Below, piece by piece: positions 1 through 5,439 of a stretch of DNA of 5,948 nucleotides. The first letter of the stretch is position 1, and each line of letters starts with the position of its first letter. Source of the stretch: an uncultured Spongiibacteraceae bacterium (lineage in GTDB: Bacteria; Pseudomonadota; Gammaproteobacteria; Pseudomonadales; Dasaniaceae); the NCBI GenBank assembly GCA_937969395.1, contig CALBVI010000090.1:1-5948 (forward strand). Reading direction: 5' to 3'. The notes under the pieces were generated by a model. The model saw only the letters and a list, made by a program, of their open reading frames with translations. It did no database searches and had not been told where the DNA came from. Both the position numbers and the translations under genes were made by a program.

Positions 1-410
1 CGCCTTCCCGGTGCCATATCAAGAAAAAAGCCAATATTTTGCTTCTCACCTAGGCTCAGCAAAAAATCCAATTGATTTTCTTTCGCCAATAATTTTTCAG
101 GTAACTCCCCCCATAAAAATTCAACAGGACCATCGCGGCGATAGCGATGCTGTACAACAGCGCAACTGACGACGGAACTCAAGTCGATATCATCTGCCGA
201 TAACGCAGCTACAAACAACGCCCATTGTCCAGGTTCAGGCTCTTGGTATAGCGTTATTAACAAAACAGGTTGAAACCAATCAACATTAATATAACCAAGC
301 CCCTCATAGGTTTGACCACGACCATGAAAAAGGCGAGCCGACTCTAATTGGACAGCATTTATACCTTCTGCAGTTAAACCGTTTACGACAGCATCAACAA
401 CTTGCTGCAT
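1..410 (-). CDS. Class I SAM-dependent methyltransferase, RlmI/RlmK-like (N-terminal part; 3' end beyond window)
   Basis: An open frame runs leftward from an ATG at 410-408 and is still open at the left edge, giving 136 visible residues. The ATG is preceded, 7 nt away, by the Shine-Dalgarno-like AGGAA, which supports the start. The N-terminal part reads RLFHGRGQTYEGLGYINVDWF (residues about 26-46), and the last visible residues are QNIGFFLDMAPGR. The phrase GFFLDM-x-x-GR resembles the segment that opens the catalytic domain of the Methyltrans_SAM family, which includes the 23S rRNA cytosine methyltransferases RlmI and RlmK. The SAM-binding motifs would follow, to the left, and are not visible. 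By family the protein probably methylates RNA in the cytoplasm, but its exact substrate cannot be told from this fragment. It is the last visible gene of the minus-strand series, 87 nt after the NAD kinase homologue and separated from it by a possible terminator hairpin. Confidence 0.72.
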   Translation of the reverse strand, partial: MQQVVDAVVNGLTAEGINAVQLESARLFHGRGQTYEGLGYINVDWFQPVLLITLYQEPEPGQWALFVAALSADDIDLSSVVSCAVVQHRYRRDGPVEFLWGELPEKLLAKENQLDFLLSLGEKQNIGFFLDMAPGR

Positions 411-458
411 AGTTTATTCCTACCTATTATTTATCTAATTAATGAGTAATTAAAACAC

Positions 459-490
459 TATCAATCGCTACCTAGCGGCAACGATTGATA
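459..490 (-). terminator. Possible Rho-independent terminator or attenuator hairpin after the NAD kinase homologue
   Basis: TATCAATCG (459-467) and CGATTGATA (482-490) are perfect 9-bp inverted arms around a 14-nt spacer. A second small stem, CGCTA/TAGCG at 466-477, competes for part of the same bases. Read on the minus strand, the hairpin starts 8 nt after the TAA stop of the kinase gene and is followed by GTGTTTTAATTAC, a short and interrupted T-run. The position is right for a terminator. The AT-rich stem and weak T-tract make partial termination more likely than a complete stop, so the downstream methyltransferase could be read through or have its own promoter. Confidence 0.4.
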
Positions 491-497
491 AACATTC

Positions 498-1640
498 TTA
501 ATTGTTATTTATCATACCGACAGGATAAATAATCGCATCGTGGTATCCCGTAATAACAGAACGATAACCACCTAGTAAAATATCTAACTCGGCATCATTC
601 GTATCAACTAATAAAGGGCGTCCATTAAGCTCAGTTATTTTTGTTTTGGTAGCAACAACAATAATATTATCCATCCCAACTTGCCGAATAACTGTCGGGC
701 TCAGCTGTTGATTACCACGGCCCAAAATATGCCCCTGCCCGCCGATAGCCGTGATCACTATTTTAGCGATACCCCTATGCGTCGCTAACAGCTTTACTAT
801 TTGTGATTCGCTAAGATCTTGCCCCAACAAACATTCGTTAAGTACAGCATCAACACCGAGCAAAGTATTTTGCAAACCCAACTCATCCATTATGCCAGCC
901 GGTGTTGAACCAGGACCGATTAAATAAAGGCAATCCGCCGCCATCGATTCGACAACATCAGCAGCAATATCTTGCAATACCAATTCTTCAACTTCGCGGC
1001 CAGAAGATTTTACTTGTTGTAAAAAATGCCCTTCTCTTGGTACTAATAATTCGCCATAAAATTTGGCACGCACAATATTTTGGCGAAAAGCCTCTTCGTC
1101 AATATCTCGCACTTCAGCCAAACTGATATCGACTAACTGCCCTTTAATAAAACGCTTTAATAACTCACCGGCAGCCTGCGGGGAAACCGCATAAACGCCT
1201 GAATGCATTTTTACGCCAGAAGGAATACCCAGCACAGGAAAGTCACTGCCCACAACCTGAAAAATGTCTCGCGCCGTGCCATCGCCACCTACAAACAACA
1301 ATAAATCAACTTTGTGGCTGCGAATAACTTTTGCTGCTCGCTGTGTATCTTCAGCGCAACTGTGACCGGTTTCAGTTTTAGAGGGCTTACCAACAACTTC
1401 AACCGTAAAACCTAGCTCACGAGCAACATCAGCTCCCATTTCACCCTCAAAACAATAGAGTATAACTTGCTGTTGTAATGAGATAATTTCGCTCAGTGCC
1501 AGTGAGCCTCTATTAGCCGCACGCAATAAAGCACCTTGCTGCTTAGCCTGATTAACAATTTTTGCCCCATCACTCCCCTTTAATGCTAATGGACCACCAA
1601 TACCGGCCAAGGGATTAATTATTAATCCTAACTTAATCAA
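498..1640 (-). CDS. ATP-NAD kinase family protein (AcoX/COG3199 type)
   Basis: This 380-residue protein resembles the predicted ATP- or polyphosphate-dependent NAD kinases of the COG3199/AcoX group. These are related to, but longer than, the housekeeping NAD kinase NadK. The N-terminus has the group's NPLAGIGG...LKGSDG signature (residues 9-25). GGDGT at 118-122 is the NAD kinase nucleotide-binding motif, followed by GIPSGVKMHSGVYA (138-151), GPGSTPAG (242-249) and GGQGHILGRG (300-309). A NAD kinase makes NADP from NAD in the cytoplasm; many members of this group are untested, so substrate and phosphate donor are inferred. The start is TTG at 1640-1638: the frame has a stop 45 nt upstream with no ATG or GTG between, and the next internal Met is at residue 145. 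AAAAGGTG lies 7 nt before the TTG and fits a good ribosome binding site. The gene follows pdxB by 67 nt on the same strand. Confidence 0.88.
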   Translation of the reverse strand: MIKLGLIINPLAGIGGPLALKGSDGAKIVNQAKQQGALLRAANRGSLALSEIISLQQQVILYCFEGEMGADVARELGFTVEVVGKPSKTETGHSCAEDTQRAAKVIRSHKVDLLLFVGGDGTARDIFQVVGSDFPVLGIPSGVKMHSGVYAVSPQAAGELLKRFIKGQLVDISLAEVRDIDEEAFRQNIVRAKFYGELLVPREGHFLQQVKSSGREVEELVLQDIAADVVESMAADCLYLIGPGSTPAGIMDELGLQNTLLGVDAVLNECLLGQDLSESQIVKLLATHRGIAKIVITAIGGQGHILGRGNQQLSPTVIRQVGMDNIIVVATKTKITELNGRPLLVDTNDAELDILLGGYRSVITGYHDAIIYPVGMINNN

Positions 1641-1707
1641 ACTTAAACACCTTTTAACTCTACTGTTGAGATGATTATTTTAAGTAATTACTTTCATCAA
1701 AAAAACG

Positions 1708-2850
1708 TTAAACCATAAACCCCAAGGCCGATAAATGATTAGCCAGCTCAGGCAGCAGCTCTTTTGAATTACTGATACGGTAGCGAGAAAACTCTCGACG
1801 TATAGGATACTGCTTACGCAACTGGTCGAATGCAGCTGAACGCTCAACTAAACCTTTGTCGGCTAAGGCGTCGCGTGTCGCCAAATTATCTCGCTGAATA
1901 GGATACGCGGCTAATACAGCTTCGCTGATACCATCAATCACCGAGTTAATATGTTTAACTTCAATCGCCAAGCCTTCATCGCCGATATGATCACGTTTAA
2001 TTGCCTCTATATCCAAAAACTGACAACAAGCTTGATATATCATTGCGGTGCCCGCGAGTTTGCCATCATAACTATAACCAGCAATATGCGGTGTTGCGAT
2101 ATCAACCAAAGCTAACAAATCACAATCAATCGCCGGCTCATTTTCCCAAACATCAAGCACAACCTTTACATCAGGACGCGCTGTAATAAATTGCTTCAAC
2201 GCCTGATTAGAAACAACCCCGCCGCGGCCAGCATTAATGAGTACGGCATTCGGCTTAAGCTCTGATAATCGCTGGGCGTTAATCATATGATGACTAGGAA
2301 AGTCACCGTCAAAGGTTAAGGGCGCGTGACAACAAATAACATCCGCCGCTAACACTTGCTCAAGCGTCGACAAACAATCAATTTCACTTTGAGGTATAAG
2401 AGGATCATAGGCACAGCAATTAATACCTAATTGGCTAAGGCGCTGATAAAGACGCTTACCGACATTACCCATACCCACAATGCCAACATTACCACCAGTA
2501 AATAATCGCTCAAATACGTCCTGCTGGGCAAAGCTGCTGAGCATATAATCAACCACCGAATCAGCATTAGAACCCGGTGCCGCCGACCACTGAATACCTT
2601 GCTGCTCTAGGTAATCAATATCTAAGTGATCGATACCGATCGTTGCTGTAGCGACAAATTTTACCGCTGTATTTTCTAACAATGCCTGATTAACATTGGT
2701 AACTGAGCGAACCAATAAAATATCCGCATCAACGACCTGCTCACGACCGAGTTTTCTGCCGTCAACTGTTAAGACATCACCAAGCTGAGAAAAATACTCG
2801 ATAGCTTGAGGAATATTTTCATCGGCTACTATTTTTAAACGTTTTGTCAT
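1708..2850 (-). CDS. pdxB: Erythronate-4-phosphate dehydrogenase PdxB
   Basis: PdxB oxidises 4-phosphoerythronate to 2-oxo-3-hydroxy-4-phosphobutanoate using NAD. This is the second step of the DXP-dependent pyridoxal 5'-phosphate pathway, in the cytoplasm. The 380-residue protein is close to the E. coli length. The N-terminal substrate domain opens with IVADENIP and has LLVRSVTNVN (45-54), TATIGIDHLD (68-77) and SAAPGSNADSVV (89-100), all typical of PdxB. The inserted Rossmann domain has GMGNVG at 126-131 and Asp149 at the expected NAD-ribose position. The catalytic triad of D-2-hydroxyacid dehydrogenases is present as Arg209 (NAGRG), Glu238 (ENEP) and His255 (TPHIAGYS). Residues from about 285 to the end match the C-terminal dimerisation domain (DUF3410 type), which separates PdxB from simpler family members such as SerA. 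The ATG start has only a weak Shine-Dalgarno. The gene lies 62 nt after the exonuclease gene and 67 nt before the NAD kinase homologue, so it is probably co-transcribed with both. Confidence 0.96.
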   Translation of the reverse strand: MTKRLKIVADENIPQAIEYFSQLGDVLTVDGRKLGREQVVDADILLVRSVTNVNQALLENTAVKFVATATIGIDHLDIDYLEQQGIQWSAAPGSNADSVVDYMLSSFAQQDVFERLFTGGNVGIVGMGNVGKRLYQRLSQLGINCCAYDPLIPQSEIDCLSTLEQVLAADVICCHAPLTFDGDFPSHHMINAQRLSELKPNAVLINAGRGGVVSNQALKQFITARPDVKVVLDVWENEPAIDCDLLALVDIATPHIAGYSYDGKLAGTAMIYQACCQFLDIEAIKRDHIGDEGLAIEVKHINSVIDGISEAVLAAYPIQRDNLATRDALADKGLVERSAAFDQLRKQYPIRREFSRYRISNSKELLPELANHLSALGFMV

Positions 2851-2912
2851 AATCTACAGCCACTTAGAATAGTTGTTGAGAAAAGCTTTCAAGGTAGTGT
2901 TAGGAAGAACTA

Positions 2913-3824
2913 CTATTTACGCCACCAAGAAATCGTATCAAATTTTTGCTCCAAGCGAGGCATTAATCCCAGCTCTTGCAAAAAATAACTTACATCGTCT
3001 CTTGAGGGGTTTTGCCACTGTAGCTTGGCATAAGTCGTCGTCAATGGAACATCCTCCGCTAGAGTAACTAATTGCTGAGCCATGGCTATTTGCTCACGAT
3101 AGCTATCCAGCTTTAGAGCGATACTCTTAGCCCCTCTTATCCCACACACTTCAACTGCCGCCAAATCGTTTAACATATGTTCAATAGAGCCAAACTGCTG
3201 TAACAGTGTTGCTGCGGTTTTCTTGCCGATACCAGGCACTCCGGGGATATCATCAACACTATCACCTAGCAAAGCCAAATAGTCTTTTATTTGATCGGGC
3301 CTAACACCAAACTGCTCAACTACAGCTGCCGCACTTAGCCGTGCATCAGCCGCAAAATCCCACCATTCATCACCAACACCTAGTAACTGCCCTAAGTCTT
3401 TATCACGGGTGATTACGCTAATATTATCCCCATGATTTTTAGCAAGCGTTGCTAAGGTTGCAAGAATATCGTCAGCCTCATAACGATCACTGGCAAAACA
3501 AGAAATCCCCATTAACTCCGTGATCACTTTACAAGCTTCCAGCTGGAAAGCTAAGGATTCATCAGGCAATGCTCTGCTCGCTTTATAACCGGCATAAATA
3601 TCATTGCGAAAACACGTACCTAAACTTTCATCAAAAGCAGCGGCAATACTTAATGGTTCTGTTTTTGATGGTTCTACTCGGCTCAGTAATTTAATAAGGA
3701 ACAAGGTATAACCATAAACTGCATTAACCGAATAGCCTTCCGAGCTATGCAAATGATCAGGAATGGAAAAATAAGCTCTAAAAATATAAATAGAGGCGTC
3801 AATTAAATAGAGAGGCTTTTTCAC
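2913..3824 (-). CDS. Stand-alone 5'-3' exonuclease / flap endonuclease (DNA polymerase I N-terminal domain type)
   Basis: The 303-residue protein corresponds to the 5'-nuclease domain of DNA polymerase I without a polymerase. Such enzymes remove 5' flaps and RNA primers during replication and repair, using two divalent metal ions. The acidic residues of the Pol I nuclease site all appear present: Asp9 (LIDAS), Asp65 (AFDES), Glu116, Asp118 and Asp119 (YEADD), Asp141 and Asp143 (TRDKD), and Asp188 and Asp191 (GDSVDD). Arg73, Tyr80, Lys81 and Arg84 match the basic helical-arch segment. IPGVPGIGKKTAATLL (193-208) is the helix-3-turn-helix DNA-binding motif. It looks closer to the Pol I domain than to the shorter E. 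coli exonuclease IX (Xni), though automatic annotation may call it Xni. The start is GTG at 3824-3822: a stop lies 18 nt upstream with no ATG between, and the next internal Met is residue 105. Its ribosome binding site (AAGAAA) is poor. The gene follows epmC by 50 nt. Confidence 0.92.
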   Translation of the reverse strand: MKKPLYLIDASIYIFRAYFSIPDHLHSSEGYSVNAVYGYTLFLIKLLSRVEPSKTEPLSIAAAFDESLGTCFRNDIYAGYKASRALPDESLAFQLEACKVITELMGISCFASDRYEADDILATLATLAKNHGDNISVITRDKDLGQLLGVGDEWWDFAADARLSAAAVVEQFGVRPDQIKDYLALLGDSVDDIPGVPGIGKKTAATLLQQFGSIEHMLNDLAAVEVCGIRGAKSIALKLDSYREQIAMAQQLVTLAEDVPLTTTYAKLQWQNPSRDDVSYFLQELGLMPRLEQKFDTISWWRK

Positions 3825-3874
3825 GAGTTTCTTAACTGATTAAATTTTAATGATAAATGTATTGATCTAATGTA

Positions 3875-4444
3875 TTAATCTAAATCATTACGCTGAAAAT
3901 AATCAGCATTAAGCTTATTTGGCGCTTGATAAAACCCCGCTAGCTTTTGGCGAACTGACTCAGCACGAATATTTAACCCCGATTGACAGTAAGCCATAAC
4001 TTGCTGATAAACCGCTTGTTTAAATGGCGAACTATCTGTTTGCTCACCATTAAGATTATCAACACTGACTCGAAATTTTTTCTGGCAAGCAGCTGACAAT
4101 ATCCACTCTATGGCTTGCGGCTTCACTTCAACCTGTTCAAATTCTTGTTGCTGCTTGGCATCTCGACCATCCGTTTCATACCAATAACCGTAATCGACGA
4201 ATTGCCTACGAGACTCACCGGCAATTAGCCAATGTGATATTTCATGTAATGCACTCGAAAAAAAACCATGGGCAAAAACAATTTGATTGAAACTAACATT
4301 TTCATTAGCCGGCAGATAAATAGGCTCGGCATCACCACGAACTAACCGTGTATTTTCGCTAGTTTCAAACAGATCATTAAACAATAAAATCAAATCATCA
4401 GCACTATGTTCTTGTTCTGGTGATTCAGCTGAAGCATTAGACAT
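3875..4444 (-). CDS. epmC: Elongation factor P hydroxylase EpmC (YfcM)
   Basis: EpmC hydroxylates the beta-lysylated lysine of elongation factor P, the last step after EpmB and EpmA. Modified EF-P relieves ribosome stalling at polyproline stretches. The protein has 189 residues, against about 182 in E. coli, and carries the family's highly conserved blocks: NTRLVRGDAEPIYLPA (31-46), IVFAHGFFSSALHEISHW (55-72), FVDYGYWYETDGRDA (82-96) and QVEVKPQA (104-111). His67, Glu68 and His71 form an HExxH motif that suits a metal-dependent oxygenase; that catalytic role is inferred. The first 15 or so residues are polar and variable. The start ATG overlaps the end of the upstream gamma-glutamylcyclotransferase-like gene by 8 nt (ATGTCTAA), with no strong Shine-Dalgarno, so translational coupling is likely. 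No epmA, epmB or efp gene is visible here, so its substrate and partner enzymes must be encoded elsewhere. Confidence 0.96.
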   Translation of the reverse strand: MSNASAESPEQEHSADDLILLFNDLFETSENTRLVRGDAEPIYLPANENVSFNQIVFAHGFFSSALHEISHWLIAGESRRQFVDYGYWYETDGRDAKQQQEFEQVEVKPQAIEWILSAACQKKFRVSVDNLNGEQTDSSPFKQAVYQQVMAYCQSGLNIRAESVRQKLAGFYQAPNKLNADYFQRNDLD

Positions 4445-4940
4445 TGTGTGTTAATCCGTTCATCTCTGAATTTTCAGCCGCGTGACTATTATCAATAAAC
4501 GCATGTTGCTGTAACCATTGATGGTATTTTTCACTTTGCCAAGGCTTACCTTTTAATAAATGATTTAGGTACATTTTTTCTGGTAATAAACCTTCAGCAA
4601 TCATTGCCGAATTAGCAACATAAACCCAGCTATTGATAAACCCTTCATCCGTCGCTACTTTAAAAACTTCTCGACTATAACGAATAGGATTGCCTTCAAA
4701 AGGATCCATTAGACAAATATCTTCAGCGCGAGACAATTGATACAGGACACCTTCTACCTGTTCGCATTTGTTGTACATTATATTCGCATAGGCAACGTTC
4801 TCTTTTCCCATCGCGCGTTTATTAAAACACAGAGAAAAACCAGGTAACGTGCCCTTAATTGCTCGAACAAACGCAATACCTCTAGCTTTCATTCGCTCAG
4901 GATTCATATTGCTGCCGTAAGCAAAGTAAAAATCAATCAT
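4437..4940 (-). CDS. Gamma-glutamylcyclotransferase-like (GGCT/AIG2-fold) protein
   Basis: The 167-residue protein belongs to the GGCT-like fold. Members cleave gamma-glutamyl amino acids or amines to 5-oxoproline plus the free amino acid or amine. The substrate-binding loop YGSNM is at residues 8-12 and is followed by NPERM. Glu82, in DPFEGNPIRYSRE (79-91), sits where the catalytic glutamate of the family is found. YLNHLLKG (124-131) matches the C-terminal helix region. The last 20 or so residues (from His146) are polar and probably a flexible tail. There is no signal peptide, so the enzyme is cytoplasmic. Its true substrate (glutathione-derived dipeptides, gamma-glutamyl amines or others) cannot be read from the sequence. 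The ATG is preceded by the weak Shine-Dalgarno TGGGTA. It is the first gene of the minus-strand series and overlaps epmC by 8 nt, so the two are made from one mRNA. Confidence 0.87.
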   Translation of the reverse strand: MIDFYFAYGSNMNPERMKARGIAFVRAIKGTLPGFSLCFNKRAMGKENVAYANIMYNKCEQVEGVLYQLSRAEDICLMDPFEGNPIRYSREVFKVATDEGFINSWVYVANSAMIAEGLLPEKMYLNHLLKGKPWQSEKYHQWLQQHAFIDNSHAAENSEMNGLTHNV

Positions 4941-4958
4941 TAAATACCCATTATTATG

Positions 4959-4980
4959 TAATCGTTAAGCTAGTCGTTAA
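4959..4980. repeat. Pair of 10-bp direct repeats at the predicted transcription start of the minus-strand series
   Basis: TAATCGTTAA (4959-4968) and TAGTCGTTAA (4971-4980) differ at one base and are repeated with a 12-bp period, separated by GC. They lie between the candidate -10 box and the first minus-strand gene. Two direct half-sites about one helical turn apart are a common layout for transcription-factor binding, so this may be an operator. No regulator is visible in the window, and chance cannot be excluded. Confidence 0.45.
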
Positions 4981-4984
4981 ACTA

Positions 4985-5013
4985 TTTTTACTGCGAAACA
5001 TTTATCTGCTCAA
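4985..5013 (-). promoter_or_regulatory. Candidate sigma70 promoter for the minus-strand gene series
   Basis: On the minus strand, TTGAGC (5013-5008) and TAAAAA (4990-4985) each match the sigma70 consensus at four of six positions, with the ideal 17-nt spacer. Transcription would start near 4978 and leave a leader of about 38 nt before the ATG at 4940. This is the only reasonably spaced pair I found close to that gene. The support is sequence resemblance alone, in an AT-rich background where chance matches are common. Confidence 0.4.
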
Positions 5014-5094
5014 ACGCTATTAATATCCCGCTTGATAAAGCAGGCATTCTAACACACAGCTAAAAGCCTTGAATGTAAGACCAATGTTTTATAA

Positions 5095-5154
5095 CCTCTA
5101 CCTCTATCACTATTCCTAGCCACTATTCCTAGCTACTATTCCTAGTCACTACTT
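5095..5154. repeat. Short tandem repeats: 13-bp unit in three copies plus a partial one, preceded by a 6-bp doublet
   Basis: CACTATTCCTAGC occurs at 5108-5120 and again, identically, at 5121-5133. A third copy, TACTATTCCTAGT, is at 5134-5146, and a degenerate partial copy beginning CACTA starts at 5147. Just upstream, CCTCTA is repeated at 5095-5100 and 5101-5106. The near-identity of the copies points to recent slippage-type expansion. The unit is not a multiple of three, and the array lies in non-coding DNA, about 290 nt upstream of the plus-strand gene. Confidence 0.9.
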
Positions 5155-5222
5155 ATAAACATTACAAACTATAAGCCTTTAGAATTGAGCACATAAACAA
5201 TGGTATTTTTTCAGTAATCAGA

Positions 5223-5244
5223 CGCTAGCGCATCTAGCTAGATG
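5223..5244. repeat. Two abutting perfect palindromes with CTAG cores
   Basis: CGCTAGCG (5223-5230) is a perfect 8-bp palindrome and is followed without a gap by the perfect 14-bp palindrome CATCTAGCTAGATG (5231-5244). With no loop bases, such symmetry fits a binding site for a dimeric DNA-binding protein better than an RNA hairpin. It lies about 200 nt upstream of the plus-strand gene and 300 nt upstream of the minus-strand series. Its function is unknown. Confidence 0.6.
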
Positions 5245-5289
5245 AAACTATACTCAATTTTACTGGTCAAGATATTAGACCGTTACAAT

Positions 5290-5313
5290 CCTATAGAGGC
5301 CCACAACTATAGG
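5290..5313. repeat. Spaced inverted repeat followed by a T-rich stretch, upstream of the plus-strand gene
   Basis: CCTATAG (5290-5296) and CTATAGG (5307-5313) are perfect 7-bp inverted arms around a 10-nt spacer, followed by TTTTCTATTT. As RNA on the plus strand this could be a weak terminator-like hairpin; as DNA it could be an operator. The arms are AT-rich and short. If transcription of the plus-strand gene starts upstream of here, the hairpin would sit in its leader. Confidence 0.4.
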
Positions 5314-5360
5314 TTTTCTATTTATAAAACAAACAATTAACAGCAACATTAGGAAATTAA

Positions 5361-5388
5361 CTGACATATAGCTTAATCTAAATACCAT
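5361..5388 (+). promoter_or_regulatory. Weak candidate sigma70 promoter for the plus-strand gene
   Basis: CTGACA (5361-5366) matches the -35 consensus at five of six positions, and TACCAT (5383-5388) matches the -10 consensus at four of six, with a 16-nt spacer. Transcription would start near 5395 and give a leader of about 45 nt. The isolated TATAAA at 5323-5328 and TACAAT at 5284-5289 are better -10 boxes but lack a recognisable -35 partner. The assignment is therefore tentative. Confidence 0.25.
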
Positions 5389-5439
5389 TAGTGCCAGCAA
5401 ATACTCTAAAAGATCAGCTTTACCGATAAGGGGATCACA

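Larger units (their letters stand above)
4941..5439. other. Divergent intergenic region, no credible gene
   Basis: These 499 nt separate the minus-strand series from the divergent plus-strand gene. Stops are frequent in all frames. The longest leftover frame I noted (5242-5340, 32 codons) has no ribosome binding site and looks like chance. No tRNA or other structured RNA was recognised. The region does hold the candidate minus-strand promoter, direct repeats, a 13-bp tandem repeat, abutting CTAG palindromes and a spaced inverted repeat, each listed separately. Seven CTAG tetramers occur between 4970 and 5241, a word usually rare in proteobacterial DNA. Confidence 0.7.

Noticed and set aside
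902..1126. Plus-strand open frame of 74 codons inside the NAD kinase gene
   Set aside because: It is antisense to a well-supported gene with conserved motifs, and its translation has no recognisable features.
1682..1693. Perfect 12-bp palindrome AAGTAATTACTT between pdxB and the NAD kinase homologue
   Set aside because: It is made almost entirely of A and T, in an AT-rich gap, and no promoter elements are recognisable around it, so chance is the simplest explanation.
2001..2186. Plus-strand open frame of 61 codons inside pdxB
   Set aside because: It lies opposite the conserved catalytic region of pdxB and is an antisense shadow of it.
2866..2892. Possible internal promoter for pdxB on the minus strand (TTGAAA, 15-nt spacer, TATTCT)
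   Set aside because: The spacer is too short, and transcription would begin only about 8 nt before the ATG, leaving no room for a ribosome binding site.
2873..3067. Plus-strand open frame of 64 codons overlapping the end of the exonuclease gene
   Set aside because: It is largely antisense to the conserved exonuclease gene and has no plausible ribosome binding site or known motif.
5242..5340. Plus-strand frame of 32 codons (MKLYSILLVKILDRYNP...) that could be a leader peptide or small protein
   Set aside because: There is no Shine-Dalgarno before its ATG, which lies inside the palindrome. Nothing in the peptide is recognisable, and a frame of this length is expected by chance.
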